Source: Alphaproteobacteria bacterium
Lineage (GTDB): Bacteria; Pseudomonadota; Alphaproteobacteria; Micropepsales; Micropepsaceae
Direction of reading: 5' to 3'
Length of the DNA stretch: 64,000 nucleotides
Assembly (NCBI GenBank): GCA_017983635.1
Contig: JAGOBA010000012.1
Location: 1 to 64,000, forward strand
The notes below the pieces were generated by a model. It saw only the letters and a program-made list of their open reading frames with translations, did not search any database and was not told the origin of the DNA. The translations under genes were made by a program, and so were the position numbers. Each line of letters begins with the position of its first letter. Within the stretch, counting starts at the first letter, position 1. Below, piece by piece: positions 17,737 through 29,041 of this stretch.

Positions 17737-18404
17737 GTGAAAGCGGCCGTCGTTGTCTTTCCCGCCTCCAATTGCGACCGCGACGTCGCAACCGCCCTCA
17801 CCCAAGCGAACGGCGCCCCGCCCAAGATGGTCTGGCACCAGGACGCAAGCCTGCCCGACGATCTCGATCTGATCGTGCTGCCCGGCGGCTTCTCCTACGG
17901 CGACTACCTGCGCTGCGGCGCGATGGCCGCGCACTCGCCGATCATGCGCGACGTGATCGCCCGCGCGAAAAAGGGCACGCCCATCCTCGGCATTTGCAAC
18001 GGCTTCCAGGTGTTGTGCGAAACCGGCTTGCTCCCCGGCGTCCTGATGCGCAACGCCAGCCTGAAGTTCGTCTCGCGCGACGTGAACATGACCGTCGAAG
18101 GCGCGAACACGATGTTCACCGCCCGCTACAAGCCCGGTCAGCGCATCAACATCCCCGTGGCCCACGGCGATGGCAACTACTACGCCGACGCCGCCACGCT
18201 CGACCGCATCGAAGGCGAAGGTCAGGTCGCCTTCCGCTATGTCGAAGGCGACAACCCCAACGGCGCAGCGCGCAGCATCGCCGGCATCTACAATGAGAAG
18301 CGAACCATACTCGGCATGATGCCCCACCCCGAACGCCACGCCGATCCGCTGCTCGGCTCAACCGACGGCAAAGCGATCTTCGACAGCCTGGTGAGCGCCC
18401 TCTC

Positions 18405-18408
<4 letters not shown>
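17737..18408 (+). CDS. purQ: FGAM synthase glutaminase subunit
   Basis: Class-I glutamine amidotransferase (223 aa) that supplies ammonia to PurL. The nucleophile Cys87 sits in [26 protein letters not shown] near the N-terminus and the His-x-Glu pair in [12 protein letters not shown] complete the triad. Start codon is GTG after an AAGGAG ribosome site. It overlaps purL by four bases (GTGA), giving strict translational coupling of the two catalytic subunits. Confidence 0.96.
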
Positions 18409-20591
<2,183 letters not shown>

Positions 20592-20600
20592 GTTACGCCC

Positions 20601-20831
20601 ATGCCCATGAATGCCGGAGACATCGAGCGCCTGATCAAAGAGGCCCTCCCCGACGCCAAGGTCACGATCCGCGACCTCGCTGGCGACGGCGACCACTACG
20701 CCGCCGAAGTGGTCTCCGAAGCCTTCAAAGGCAAGACCCGCATCCAACAACACCAAATGGTCTACGCCGCCCTCAAAGGCAGAATGGGCGGCGAGCTGCA
20801 CGCGCTCGCGCTGCAGACGTCCGTGCCGTAG
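20601..20831 (+). CDS. BolA family protein
   Basis: 76-aa BolA-like protein with the class II KH-like fold. It has the invariant C-terminal block TRIQQHQMVYAALKGRMGGELHALAL with the conserved His used with glutaredoxins to hold a [2Fe-2S] cluster. It follows purL by nine bases and precedes a CGFS glutaredoxin gene, its usual functional partner in iron-sulfur trafficking and iron sensing. Confidence 0.93.
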   Translation: MPMNAGDIERLIKEALPDAKVTIRDLAGDGDHYAAEVVSEAFKGKTRIQQHQMVYAALKGRMGGELHALALQTSVP

Positions 20832-20836
20832 CTTTT

Positions 20837-20966
20837 CCGCCCCCGCGATAGCGGGGGAGGAGGCGGAGTGCAGCGACGCCGGAGGGGGGAAGTGCCAACT
20901 CAACAAGCCCCCTCAGTCTCGCCGCTGCGCGGCGATCCAGCTCCCCCGCTAAAGCGAGGGAGCAAA
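20837..20966. repeat. Palindromic intergenic repeat, family D
   Basis: Two hairpins bound the element: CCCCCGC-GATA-GCGGGGG at 20840-20857, and GCTCCCCCGCT-AA-AGCGAGGGAGC at 20940-20963. Between them are further complementary runs (GGAGGGGG against CCCCCTC). It separates the convergent 3' ends of bolA and the small gene at 20975 and may act as a bidirectional terminator. No second copy seen in this window. Confidence 0.7.
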
Positions 20967-20974
20967 GGGGCAGA

Positions 20975-21199
20975 TCAGAGCCCACTCACAAACGCGCACA
21001 GCGCTTCAAAATCCTTGAGCATCTTCACCCCGTGCTTTGGATGGCTCAAGTAGAAGCACGTGCCATACTCCTCGCCCTCCTCGAACCACACCTCGGTCAG
21101 CTCCCCGCCGATAAACGGGTACGGGCCATCCTCGCCGACGATGGCCTCGTCGGGGTCGAGGTCGGGGTAGGTTTTCTTGAATTCGGCGTTCACGGTCAT
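20975..21199 (-). CDS. Small conserved-looking protein of unknown function
   Basis: 74-aa acidic protein beginning MTVNAEFKKTYPDLDPDEAIV, with a compact alternation of strands and turns (FIGGELTEVWFEEGEEYGTCFYLSHPKHGVKML). A GGAGGTG ribosome site lies ideally upstream, and codon use matches the genome, so it is probably real. I do not recognise the family. It runs opposite to bolA and grxD and shares the short control region with grxD. No membrane segment and no Cys pair. Confidence 0.65.
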   Translation of the reverse strand: MTVNAEFKKTYPDLDPDEAIVGEDGPYPFIGGELTEVWFEEGEEYGTCFYLSHPKHGVKMLKDFEALCAFVSGL

Positions 21200-21339
21200 T
21201 GGGGCACCTCCACGAAGCGACTCACATAAGCGAGATTAACGCCGATTCGTGTCGGTTTTGCCGGGGGAGGCCGCCATTTTCTTGACGGCCCCAGCCAACA
21301 ATCTTATCTCTCAAGCCTTCAAGACATCGGGACGACCAC

Positions 21340-21669
21340 ATGACCGCCGCAGAGCGCATCAAGACCGACATCACTTCGAACGACATCGTGCTGTTCATGA
21401 AGGGCACGCCCGCGATGCCGCAATGCGGCTTCTCGGCGACGGTCGTTCACATTCTCGACCACATGGGCGTGAAGTACAAAGGCGTGAACGTTCTCGCCGA
21501 CGCCGAGATCCGCCAAGGCATTAAAGACTTCTCGAACTGGCCGACGATCCCGCAGCTATACGTGAAGGGTGAATTCGTCGGCGGTTGCGACATCGTGAAA
21601 GAAATGTTCGAGAACGGCGAACTGCGCCCGTTCCTCGCCGAACAAGGCATCGCGCTCGAAGCCGCGTGA
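21340..21669 (+). CDS. grxD: Monothiol glutaredoxin, Grx4 type
   Basis: 109-aa CGFS glutaredoxin; the active site is MPQCGFSA with Cys29. Flanking blocks [32 protein letters not shown] and the glutathione-binding TIP are complete. Such proteins carry a [2Fe-2S] cluster bridged with glutathione and hand it on, often with a BolA partner, here encoded 500 bases upstream. It overlaps the downstream dehydratase gene (GTGA). Confidence 0.95.
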   Translation: MTAAERIKTDITSNDIVLFMKGTPAMPQCGFSATVVHILDHMGVKYKGVNVLADAEIRQGIKDFSNWPTIPQLYVKGEFVGGCDIVKEMFENGELRPFLAEQGIALEAA

Positions 21670-22634
21670 GCCTCAGACTCGTCGATATTCAAGCGGCCGC
21701 GGAGCGCATCCGCGGTCGTGCCGTTCGCACCCCGCTTCTGGAAGCCCCCGCTGCAAGCCGGCTCACCGGCGCCCGCGTGCTCGTCAAACCCGAAGTCTTG
21801 CAGCGCACCGGCTCGTTCAAGTTCCGCGGCGCGATGAGCCGCCTTGCGCTACTCACCACGGACGAACGCAAGCGCGGCGTGGTCGCCTTCTCCTCGGGCA
21901 ATCACGCGCAAGCCGTTGCGGCGGCAGCCCGCGACCTCGGCACCAGCGCCGTCATCGTCATGCCTGCCGACGCGCCGCGGCTCAAAATCGAGAACACCCG
22001 CGGCTACGGCGCCGAAGTCGTTCTCTACGACCGCCTGAAGCAAGATCGCGTCGCCATCGGCAGGAACTTGGCCACCGAACGCGGCCTGACGCTCGTGCCG
22101 CCGTTCGACGATTTTTACGTTATGGCCGGTCAAGGCACGATCGGCCTCGAACTCGCCCACGATGCAAAGACCCTGGGTGTCACAATCGATGCGGTCCTGA
22201 TCCCCTGCTCCGGCGGCGGCCTTGCGGCGGGCATCGCGACCGCGCTTGGCGAGTTGTCGCCAGCGACGAAGGTCTATCCGGTGGAACCCGCCGGCTACGA
22301 CGACATGGCCCGCTCTTTGAAAGTGGGCGAACGCCTCGCCAACAAACCGGGTCCGCTCTCGCTCTGCGACGCGCTCATGGTCGACAAGCCCGGCGAACTC
22401 ACATTCCCCATCCTGCGCGCCCGCAACGCCGAAGCGCTCACCGTCACCGACGACGAAGCACTCGCCGCCATGGCGCATGCATTCTACGAACTGAAGTTGG
22501 TGGCCGAACCCGGCGGCGCCGCCGCGCTCGCCGCGCTACTCTCGAACAAGCTGAACGCAAAAGGAAAAGCTATCGCCGTGATCCTCTCCGGCGGCAACGT
22601 CGACGCCGACACCTTCAAACGCGCGCTCGTCTAA
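21666..22634 (+). CDS. Threonine/serine dehydratase, PLP-dependent
   Basis: Fold-type II PLP enzyme of 322 aa. The Schiff-base Lys52 lies in [10 protein letters not shown], the substrate loop is [13 protein letters not shown], and the phosphate-binding glycine loop is CSGGGLAAG. The length matches catabolic threonine dehydratase or serine racemase; there is no ACT regulatory domain, so it is not the biosynthetic IlvA with allosteric tail. Start is the GTG overlapping the grxD stop. It would deaminate threonine or serine to the 2-oxo acid and ammonia. Confidence 0.9.
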   Translation: MSLRLVDIQAAAERIRGRAVRTPLLEAPAASRLTGARVLVKPEVLQRTGSFKFRGAMSRLALLTTDERKRGVVAFSSGNHAQAVAAAARDLGTSAVIVMPADAPRLKIENTRGYGAEVVLYDRLKQDRVAIGRNLATERGLTLVPPFDDFYVMAGQGTIGLELAHDAKTLGVTIDAVLIPCSGGGLAAGIATALGELSPATKVYPVEPAGYDDMARSLKVGERLANKPGPLSLCDALMVDKPGELTFPILRARNAEALTVTDDEALAAMAHAFYELKLVAEPGGAAALAALLSNKLNAKGKAIAVILSGGNVDADTFKRALV

Positions 22635-22661
22635 CAACGTTGGTGATGGGTTGAGTCACAT

Positions 22662-22850
22662 CTCACCACCAAGCCACCAAGAAGTAAGAAAATCTCACAC
22701 AATGAAACAATGACACAATGGTCGGTCACCCGCGCGCGTGAGCGCGCAATCGGAATCAGACAGGCGCTTCGCGCCAAGACTCTGGCCACCATTGTGTCAT
22801 TGTTTCATTGTGTGAAAACGCTTCTTCTTCTTGGTGCCTTGGTGGCGAAA
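22662..22850. repeat. Large nested hairpin repeat, family B, copy 3
   Basis: Outer arms CACCACCAAGCCACCAAGAAG and, on return, CTTCTTGGTGCCTTGGTGG. The middle arms are a perfect inverted pair of about 27 bp built from AATGAAACAATGACACAATG-like units, the same as in copy 2. The inner palindromes are CGCGCGCGTGAGCGCGC-like and GGCGCTTCGCGCC. The outer arms differ from copies 1 and 2 (ACCAAG in place of ACGAAG), but both sides differ together. Located between the convergent ends of the dehydratase and the secreted-protein gene. Confidence 0.88.
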
Positions 22851-22887
22851 GCTGAGCCACCACCAATCCAACCTCAATCGGATGCAC

Positions 22888-23337
22888 TCAAATCCGCGAC
22901 ATCACGCGCGCCGCGAATGCTCTCGCTTCGCGAGCGTTCACGCGCGCGTACTCGAACGTGAACAGCTTCTCACCCTTCACGATGACGATTCTGCCGTACA
23001 CATCGCGACCCGGCGCACTGGCAAACGCACGATCGCCGATTGGCAGATCGATGGCACCCGCTTCCTCCGCTTTCAGCTTCACGAAGTAGCTCGCGGCATC
23101 GGGCATGCTCACGACCGGGAGCTCATCCTTCGACCAGATCGAGAGCTTCATTTCCGTGTGGCGCCCGGCCGTCGCCCAAAGACACGACGGTGCCGTCTCC
23201 TCGCCGATCTCGCTCGACGGCAGGTCGACGGCGCGGCCATGCAGAAGCTTTTCGACCTCTTGCTTGCTCACCACATCGCACGGGCTCACGATCACCGCTG
23301 CGCTCATTGCAGCTGCAAACAACGCCGATACGCTCAT
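22888..23337 (-). CDS. Predicted secreted protein of unknown function
   Basis: 149 aa starting MSVSALFAAAMSAAVIVSPCDVVSKQEVEKLL: a signal peptide ending near a Cys, then a mixed alpha/beta domain with a second Cys (APSCLWAT). The pattern Cys-x3-Ser-x2-Glu followed by SCxW recalls DUF3558-type small lipoproteins, but I am not sure of the family. Start chosen for the GGAGG site; a longer frame upstream is less plausible. It sits between repeat copy 3 and the rpsD terminator. Confidence 0.65.
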   Translation of the reverse strand: MSVSALFAAAMSAAVIVSPCDVVSKQEVEKLLHGRAVDLPSSEIGEETAPSCLWATAGRHTEMKLSIWSKDELPVVSMPDAASYFVKLKAEEAGAIDLPIGDRAFASAPGRDVYGRIVIVKGEKLFTFEYARVNAREARAFAARVMSRI

Positions 23338-23392
23338 GAACGTGCCTCCGCGAACGGACCAACTCTGGTCCCCACATTGGACAAAAAGAAGG

Positions 23393-23428
23393 CAAAGAAA
23401 AAGGGCGGCCGCACACACGCGACCGCCC
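23393..23428 (-). terminator. Terminator of rpsD
   Basis: Read leftward: a 10-bp stem with one mismatch (GGGCGGTCGC / GCGGCCGCCC), a six-base GTGTGT loop, then TTTTTCTTTG. It lies 22 bases after the rpsD stop codon. Confidence 0.85.
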
Positions 23429-23449
23429 CGAACTTCCTTAACCGCAACC

Positions 23450-24067
23450 TTACCGCGAGTAGAACTCGACGACCAGGTTCGGTTCCATCTTCACCGGATA
23501 CGGCACGTCGTTCAGCTTTGGCGTACGCGTGAACTTCGCCGTCAGCTTCGAGTGATCGGCCTCGATGTAGTCCGGCACGTCGCGCTCCGGCAGCTGCACC
23601 GCCACCGCAACCAGCTCCATATCGCGGCCCTTGTCCCGGACCGAGATCACGTCGCCTTCCTTGACCATGTAGCTCGGAATGTTGACCCGGCGGCCGTTCA
23701 CGTTGATGTGGCCGTGGTTCACGAACTGGCGCGCCGCAAAGACGGTCGGCACGAACTTCGCGCGGTAAACCACCGCGTCGAGGCGCCGCTCGAGCAAGCC
23801 GATGATGTTCTCGCCCGTGTCGCCGCGCCGGCGCGCCGCTTCGGCGTAGATTTTGCGGAACTGCCGCTCCGTGATGTTGCCGTAGTAGCCCTTGAGCGTC
23901 TGCTTGGCCTTCAACTGCACGCCATAGTCGGACGTCTTGGTCTTGCGGCGCTGGCCGTGCTGACCGGGGCCGTACTCGCGCTTGTTTTGCGGGCTCTTCG
24001 GGCGGCCCCAAAGATTGTCGCCGATACGGCGATCGATCTTATGCTTGGAACTCTGTCGCTTCGTCAT
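23450..24067 (-). CDS. rpsD: 30S ribosomal protein S4
   Basis: uS4 (205 aa) binds 16S rRNA early in small-subunit assembly. The start [26 protein letters not shown] is the alphaproteobacterial form with no zinc-finger cysteines; [12 protein letters not shown] and the S4 RNA-binding domain (about 95-155, [32 protein letters not shown]) follow. ATG at 24067 is preferred to a TTG two codons earlier. It stands alone with its own leader and terminator, outside the main ribosomal operons, as in other alphaproteobacteria. Confidence 0.97.
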   Translation of the reverse strand: MTKRQSSKHKIDRRIGDNLWGRPKSPQNKREYGPGQHGQRRKTKTSDYGVQLKAKQTLKGYYGNITERQFRKIYAEAARRRGDTGENIIGLLERRLDAVVYRAKFVPTVFAARQFVNHGHINVNGRRVNIPSYMVKEGDVISVRDKGRDMELVAVAVQLPERDVPDYIEADHSKLTAKFTRTPKLNDVPYPVKMEPNLVVEFYSR

Positions 24068-24263
24068 TCGCAATTTTCCTATAGATTCAAGATGTTAAGT
24101 CTAGGAAATGCTGCCCTCCTCTGCCCCGGTATGCTGGGCCGACAGGCAGGGGCTTCCCCGCCACGGGTGCTTCCAATCCGCCAGAGAAATCCCCAGCGAG
24201 GCGCGGGTTTTAGAGGGGCCCCCCTATAGTGTCAAATGGCCATTCTGACCCAGGACAAACGCC

Positions 24264-24620
24264 ATGATCGACCCCAAATGGGCCCAGGAATTCGCCGCCG
24301 AGTGGATCAAGGCCTGGAACGCCCACGACCTCGACGCGATCTTGAGCCACTACGCCGACGACATCGTCTTCCGCTCGCCGAGGATCGCGATCGTGATGGG
24401 TGATAAGATCGACTTCGTCGTCGGCAAACCCGCGCTCCCCCGCTACTGGGGCAAAGCGCTCTCAAGCGCCAAAGATCTACACTTCACCTTCGACCGCCTC
24501 TATCTCGGCAGCGACAGCCTCACCATCGCCTACCGCAACCACCGCGGCCAAAACGCAGCGGAGACGTTCGTGTTCGATGATGCTGGGTTGGTGAGGGAGA
24601 GCATCGCGACGTACGACTGA
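24264..24620 (+). CDS. SnoaL/NTF2-like domain protein
   Basis: 118-aa single-domain protein with the cone-shaped NTF2 fold pattern: EFAAEWIKAWNAHDLDAILSHYADDIVFRSP (N-terminal helices and first strand), then GKPALPRYWGKALSSAKDLHF and TIAYRNHRGQNAAETFVFDDAGLVRES. The family includes small ketosteroid-isomerase-like enzymes and many of unknown function. GACAAACGCC before the start is a weak ribosome site. No operon partner. Confidence 0.85.
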   Translation: MIDPKWAQEFAAEWIKAWNAHDLDAILSHYADDIVFRSPRIAIVMGDKIDFVVGKPALPRYWGKALSSAKDLHFTFDRLYLGSDSLTIAYRNHRGQNAAETFVFDDAGLVRESIATYD

Positions 24621-24626
24621 TATGCG

Positions 24627-25028
24627 TCACTTCCGCAGGTGATACGTCAGCGCCAAAGCGATGCAGTGCTTCAGTTCCTTCGTCCGCAGTGCTCGCCCGA
24701 CCGGCAAAACGATCGCGCGGTTGCCTTCGAACTCGAACGCGCCCGGATAACGCTCGCGGAACGATGCGATCAAGATCGTTTGGCAGTGAACGAACACCGC
24801 GACCCTATTCTTCGAACCTTTGACCGCATTGATCCGCACCGTCGTGCCGACGCCAGGTTTCTTCGGCAGATAAGCAGGCTCGCCCCACTTCAGCGTCTCG
24901 ACGAGCGCCCCGACACCCTCGGTCTCCGCCGCCGTGGCAAGAATCAGCTTGCGCAACACGAGCAGTCTTTCGCGCACAGCCTTCGGATGCGCATTGAACG
25001 CCGCTGGCACATCGCGAGCGGTGCTCAT
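24627..25028 (-). CDS. DUF1801 family protein
   Basis: 133 aa; fits DUF1801 (frataxin-like/YdhG fold) by AFNAHPKAVRERLLVLRKLILATA, the central LKWGEPAYLP block and the C-terminal GRALRTKELKHCIALALTYH. Function unknown; some relatives are linked to iron handling. Start at 25028 gives an ATGA overlap with the upstream hydrolase, so the two are coupled. Confidence 0.85.
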   Translation of the reverse strand: MSTARDVPAAFNAHPKAVRERLLVLRKLILATAAETEGVGALVETLKWGEPAYLPKKPGVGTTVRINAVKGSKNRVAVFVHCQTILIASFRERYPGAFEFEGNRAIVLPVGRALRTKELKHCIALALTYHLRK

Positions 25029-25906
25029 GCCTTCACCCAAGCGCGGGTCGTATCGCTAATCAGCTTCGGCTTCTCGTAGACGATCCAATGGCTCCCGTCC
25101 GCCACGCGCTTCACCTCGACGTTAGGCACCCACCGCTCCAAGCCTTCGACGCACCCCGGCAGAAGCGACGTATCCTGCTCGCCCCAGATCACCAGCGTCG
25201 GCACGCGCACCATCAGCGCGTCGTCGTTGTATACTTGCGCCTCCGGCGCCGCGCCGGACCTCGGCGGGTCCATCCGCATCGCGCGGTACCAGTTGAACAT
25301 GCCGGTCAGCGCGCCGGGCTGGCTCCACGCCGTTCTGAACGCGGCGCGATCAGTCGCATCGAGATGCCCCGCCTCCGCCGTCTTCGCCAGCGACCGCCAG
25401 AGCAACGCATAGTCGTTCGCGGCATAGCGCGCCTCCGCCCCCTCCGCGCGCAGCTCGTGAATGTATTGCGAGGCCGCTGCTTGCGCGGGGTTGCTCGCCA
25501 TCTCGCGCTGAAATGCACCCGGATGCACGGCATTCACGATCACAAGCCGATCGATCAACTCCGGCCGCTTGATCGCAAACGCCCAAGCGAGCGCCCCGCC
25601 CCAATCGTGCGCGACCAGGGTGAACTTCTTCTTCGGCGAAAACTGCGCCGCGAAAGCCACCACATCGTCGATCAACCGCTTCGTCCGATATCGCGCAACC
25701 TCCGGAGGCTTGGCCGACAAATTATACCCCGGCAGATCCGGCGCAACGCAAAGATAGGCGTCGCCAAGGTCCGCGAGCTGATGTCGCCACGCATACCAAA
25801 ACTCAGGAAACCCATGCAGAAACAGCAACAGGTGCCCATCCGCTGGCCCGCTGGCCGCGTAGTGCAGCGTTAGTTCATTCGCTTGTGCAAAGCCGTGTCG
25901 GATCAT
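25025..25906 (-). CDS. Alpha/beta hydrolase, epoxide hydrolase-like
   Basis: 293 aa with the epoxide-hydrolase/haloalkane-dehalogenase arrangement: oxyanion block LLFLHGFPEFWYAWRHQ (HGFPE near residue 31), nucleophile Asp in LVAHDWGGALAWAFA, acid in TLVIWGEQDTSL, and terminal His in VADGSHWIVYEKP. The HGFPE and Asp nucleophile speak for an epoxide hydrolase rather than an esterase. No signal peptide. It overlaps the downstream DUF1801 gene. Confidence 0.9.
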   Translation of the reverse strand: MIRHGFAQANELTLHYAASGPADGHLLLFLHGFPEFWYAWRHQLADLGDAYLCVAPDLPGYNLSAKPPEVARYRTKRLIDDVVAFAAQFSPKKKFTLVAHDWGGALAWAFAIKRPELIDRLVIVNAVHPGAFQREMASNPAQAAASQYIHELRAEGAEARYAANDYALLWRSLAKTAEAGHLDATDRAAFRTAWSQPGALTGMFNWYRAMRMDPPRSGAAPEAQVYNDDALMVRVPTLVIWGEQDTSLLPGCVEGLERWVPNVEVKRVADGSHWIVYEKPKLISDTTRAWVKA

Positions 25907-25914
25907 GTCGCGCC

Positions 25915-26014
25915 AGTCCGGGAACGCGGGCGACCCGCCCGCACTTTCAACATCGTTATAGGCTCAGACTCGCGTGGAGTCAGCAAGACCGGGTAGGACA
26001 CCCGCGCCCAGACT
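25915..26014. repeat. Palindromic repeat, family C, copy 1
   Basis: About 100 bases beginning AGTCCGGGAACGCGGGCG and ending in an inverted copy CACCCGCGCCCAGACT. The CCCGCCCGCACTTTCAACAT segment is almost the same as in the copy at 28.0 kb. Its right edge reaches the trmJ stop codon (26013-26015). It separates the start of the hydrolase from the end of trmJ. Confidence 0.8.
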
Positions 26015-26756
26015 ACTCCTTCAACCTCTTCTTCCTCCCCGCGATCGCGCGCACCATGCCGCGCAACGTCTGCACCTCTTGGTATGTCAGCTCTGCGCGG
26101 TGCCACATGTTGCGCATGTTCTGCACCATCGCCGGGCGTTTCGCTGCCGGGAACAGAAACTCCGCCTCATCGAGTTCGCTCTCGATGTGTTCGAAAAAGC
26201 CGATCAGGTCTTCCTTGTTCGCGAGCTTCGACCGCCGGTACTTCGCCGGCACTTTGAACTCCGGCTTCTCGTGTGTGCCCTTAAACCACTCATAGCCGAC
26301 AACCGCGACCGACTGCGCCAAATTCAACGACGCGAACTTCGGATTTGTCGGCACCGTCAAAATCGCATCCGCCAGCACAACCTCTTCGTTCGTGAGCCCC
26401 ATGCGTTCGGCCCCGAACAAGATCCCGCACGGCCGATCTTGTGAAAGCTCCGCCGCCAGCTCCATCACCGCCTCGTCCGGCGTCACGACACGCTTCGACA
26501 TCAGCCGGTCGCGCCCCGTGGTCGCAAAAATCAGTCCAAGATCGGCGACGGCTTCCTCCGTCGTGTCGAACACGCGCGCCGTCTCCAGCACGCTGACCGC
26601 GCCGACCGCCATCGCCTCGGCCTTCCTGTTCGGCCACGCTTCGCGCGGGCGCACCAACCGCAGGTCGCTGAGCCCGAAGTTCAACATCGCCCGCGCTGCA
26701 GCGCCGATATTCTCGCCAATCTGCGGGTGCGACAGGATGATCGCGGGCGTCTTCAT
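26013..26756 (-). CDS. trmJ: tRNA/rRNA 2'-O-methyltransferase, TrmJ type (SpoU family)
   Basis: 247-aa SPOUT enzyme that methylates the ribose at position 32 of tRNA in known TrmJ proteins. N-terminal motif: [36 protein letters not shown]. The C-terminal knot blocks are [20 protein letters not shown] and [22 protein letters not shown]. The extended helical C-terminal tail ([14 protein letters not shown]...) is typical of TrmJ rather than TrmL. Start at MKTPAIIL; divergent from icd, 72 bases away. Confidence 0.9.
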   Translation of the reverse strand: MKTPAIILSHPQIGENIGAAARAMLNFGLSDLRLVRPREAWPNRKAEAMAVGAVSVLETARVFDTTEEAVADLGLIFATTGRDRLMSKRVVTPDEAVMELAAELSQDRPCGILFGAERMGLTNEEVVLADAILTVPTNPKFASLNLAQSVAVVGYEWFKGTHEKPEFKVPAKYRRSKLANKEDLIGFFEHIESELDEAEFLFPAAKRPAMVQNMRNMWHRAELTYQEVQTLRGMVRAIAGRKKRLKE

Positions 26757-26828
26757 AGCGCCTTGCGCCCCGGCGGCACCGCCGCTAAACACCTGCGCGA
26801 ACCGCGCACAATTTCAAGAGAAAGTTCC

Positions 26829-28046
26829 ATGGGCAAGATCAAGGTGAAGACCCCTGTCGTCGATCTCGACGGCGACGAGATGACCCGCATCATTTGGGAT
26901 CTCATCAAGAAGAAGCTGATTCTTCCCTATCTCGACATCGACATCAAATACTTCGATCTGGGTATCGAATACCGCGACAAAACCGACGATCAGGTGACGA
27001 TCGAGGCGGCCGAGGCGATCAAACGCTACGGCGTCGGCGTCAAATGCGCGACCATCACCCCCGACGAAGCCCGGGTGAAGGAATTCAAGCTGAAGAAGAT
27101 GTGGAAGTCGCCGAACGGGACGATCCGCAACATCCTGGACGGCACGGTCTTCCGCGAGCCGATCATCTGCAAGAACGTGCCCCGCCTCGTGCCAGGTTGG
27201 ACAGACCCGATCGTCGTCGGCCGCCACGCGTTCGGCGACCAGTACAAGGCGACCGACTTCGTCGTGCCCGGCAAAGGCAAACTCACGATCACGTTCACGC
27301 CCGAAGGCGGCGGCGCCCCGATCAGCCACGAAGTCTTCAACTTCCCCGGCGGCGGCGTCGCCATGGCGATGTACAACCTCGACGACTCGATCAAGAACTT
27401 CGCGCGCTCTTGCTTCAACTACGGCCTCGACCGCGGCTGGCCTGTCTACCTTTCGACGAAGAACACGATCCTGAAAGCCTATGACGGCCGCTTCAAGGAT
27501 CTATTCGAGCAGGTCTTCAACGCGGAATTCAAAGCGAAGTTCGACGCCAAGAAGATCACCTACGAACACCGTCTGATCGATGACATGGTCGCCTCGGCCC
27601 TGAAGTGGAGCGGCAAGTTCGTTTGGGCCTGTAAGAACTACGACGGCGACGTGCAATCGGACTCGGTCGCGCAAGGCTTCGGCTCGCTGGGCCTGATGAC
27701 AAGCGTCCTGCTCACCCCCGACGGCCAGATCATGGAAGCCGAAGCCGCCCACGGCACGGTCACGCGCCACTACCGTCAATGGCAGAAGGGCGAGCAGACC
27801 TCGACGAACTCGATGGCCTCGATCTTCGCCTGGACCCGCGGCCTCATTCACCGCGGTAAGCTCGACGGCACGCCCGACGTCACCCACTTCGGCGAAACGC
27901 TGGAGAGAGTCTGCGTCGACACCGTCGAAGCCGGCGACATGACGAAGGACCTGTCCCTCCTCGTGGGCCCCGACCAAAAGTGGCTCTCAACCGAAGGCTT
28001 CCTCGACAGAGTCGACGCGAACCTGAAGAAGGCGATGAGGATGTAG
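26829..28046 (+). CDS. icd: NADP-dependent isocitrate dehydrogenase
   Basis: TCA-cycle enzyme of 405 aa in the dimeric eukaryote-like (type II) IDH family usual in alphaproteobacteria. It begins [21 protein letters not shown]; the substrate block is [20 protein letters not shown], the metal-binding region is [21 protein letters not shown], and the NADP pocket is [10 protein letters not shown]. The start with GAGAAAGTTCC upstream gives the standard N-terminus. Monocistronic, followed at once by a palindromic repeat that may end the transcript. Confidence 0.96.
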   Translation: MGKIKVKTPVVDLDGDEMTRIIWDLIKKKLILPYLDIDIKYFDLGIEYRDKTDDQVTIEAAEAIKRYGVGVKCATITPDEARVKEFKLKKMWKSPNGTIRNILDGTVFREPIICKNVPRLVPGWTDPIVVGRHAFGDQYKATDFVVPGKGKLTITFTPEGGGAPISHEVFNFPGGGVAMAMYNLDDSIKNFARSCFNYGLDRGWPVYLSTKNTILKAYDGRFKDLFEQVFNAEFKAKFDAKKITYEHRLIDDMVASALKWSGKFVWACKNYDGDVQSDSVAQGFGSLGLMTSVLLTPDGQIMEAEAAHGTVTRHYRQWQKGEQTSTNSMASIFAWTRGLIHRGKLDGTPDVTHFGETLERVCVDTVEAGDMTKDLSLLVGPDQKWLSTEGFLDRVDANLKKAMRM

Positions 28047-28145
28047 TCGGGGAGCGCGGGCGTGCCGCCCGCTCTTTCAACATTTCAGACGCATGAATCG
28101 TTACGAGTCAGCGAAGAGCGGGCGGGACGCCCGCTCTCCCAGACT
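28044..28145. repeat. Palindromic repeat, family C, copy 2
   Basis: Begins AGTCGGGGAGCGCGGGCG at the last bases of icd and ends GCCCGCTCTCCCAGACT. Each half holds its own hairpin, and the two halves are inverted copies. Close in layout and sequence to the copy at 25.9 kb. It supplies the stop codon and about the last twelve codons (reading SGRAGVPPALR) of the leftward membrane protease gene. Confidence 0.82.
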
Positions 28146-28974
28146 GGCGCCGGCGCATCAGCACCACCATCGCGATCCCGGTCGCCGGCCCGATTATGCC
28201 GAGCAAGCTCCCTTCGAACCCGAACGTCCCGCCCGTCATCATCGGTGGCCCCGACAGCGTCACCGGATCCCAGCCGGTGCCGAGGTCGTTGCCGCTGACG
28301 TTGATGCCGAGCAGCGGCCCCTGCACGAAATTCCAGCCAGCGTGAATGCCGATCGGCAGCCACAACGTCCGCGTTGCAAGATAGGCCAGCGACAACAGAA
28401 TGCTCGCCAGAAAAATGTTCAACGCTCCAATTGCCGCCATCTCGTTCCCGATAAGCGCATTCGCATGCAACGCTGTAAAAAAAAGCGAGGACGCGATCAC
28501 CGACGCCGCGGTCGAGAACTTGCCCATCAGCTCCTGCAGCACGTACCCGCGCAGCATGACCTCTTCGCCGGCCGCCGCCAGCGTGGTGCCGATCGCACCC
28601 AGCGCCATCGCCATCATCGAAAAACCGGCAAAGCTCATGTCGATGCTTGCCCAGCCGCCGAAGACCGCCGCCGTCAACGCGCACAAGAAGATGAACCCGC
28701 CGACGACCCCGCCCGTCAGAAAATCGGCGACCGATCCTCGGCCCTGCAACCCCATCGCCATCGGCGACTTGCGATCCATGATCAGCGTGAGCAGCACTGC
28801 CGGCACGAACATCGCGACGAAGTTCACAGCCCCCAAGACGATGAACGGCAATTTCGAACCGCTCGGATAGCCCATCTGCGGCAGCACGAACTCGACCATC
28901 CCGGCCACCGTCACGCCGACCAAAACGAGATAGAGCAGAATCTTCGCCGCCGAAATCGTCGCCTTGCGCATCAT
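28108..28974 (-). CDS. CPBP family intramembrane glutamic endopeptidase
   Basis: 288-aa membrane protein with about eight hydrophobic segments and all three CPBP (Abi/CAAX-like) motifs: EEVMLRG with Glu137-Glu138 and Arg142, the FTALHANAL helix with His170, and HAGWN with His211. In bacteria such proteases act on membrane substrates or bacteriocins; the target here is unknown. The C-terminal dozen residues are read from the adjacent family C repeat, so the ancestral protein probably ended earlier and the insertion extended it. Confidence 0.88.
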   Translation of the reverse strand: MMRKATISAAKILLYLVLVGVTVAGMVEFVLPQMGYPSGSKLPFIVLGAVNFVAMFVPAVLLTLIMDRKSPMAMGLQGRGSVADFLTGGVVGGFIFLCALTAAVFGGWASIDMSFAGFSMMAMALGAIGTTLAAAGEEVMLRGYVLQELMGKFSTAASVIASSLFFTALHANALIGNEMAAIGALNIFLASILLSLAYLATRTLWLPIGIHAGWNFVQGPLLGINVSGNDLGTGWDPVTLSGPPMMTGGTFGFEGSLLGIIGPATGIAMVVLMRRRQSGRAGVPPALR

Positions 28975-29041
28975 GGCTGTGTCCCCCGGGTGCCGGAAGC
29001 AGTCTAGCCGCGAACCCAGACCCCGCGCGAATCGAGGCGAT

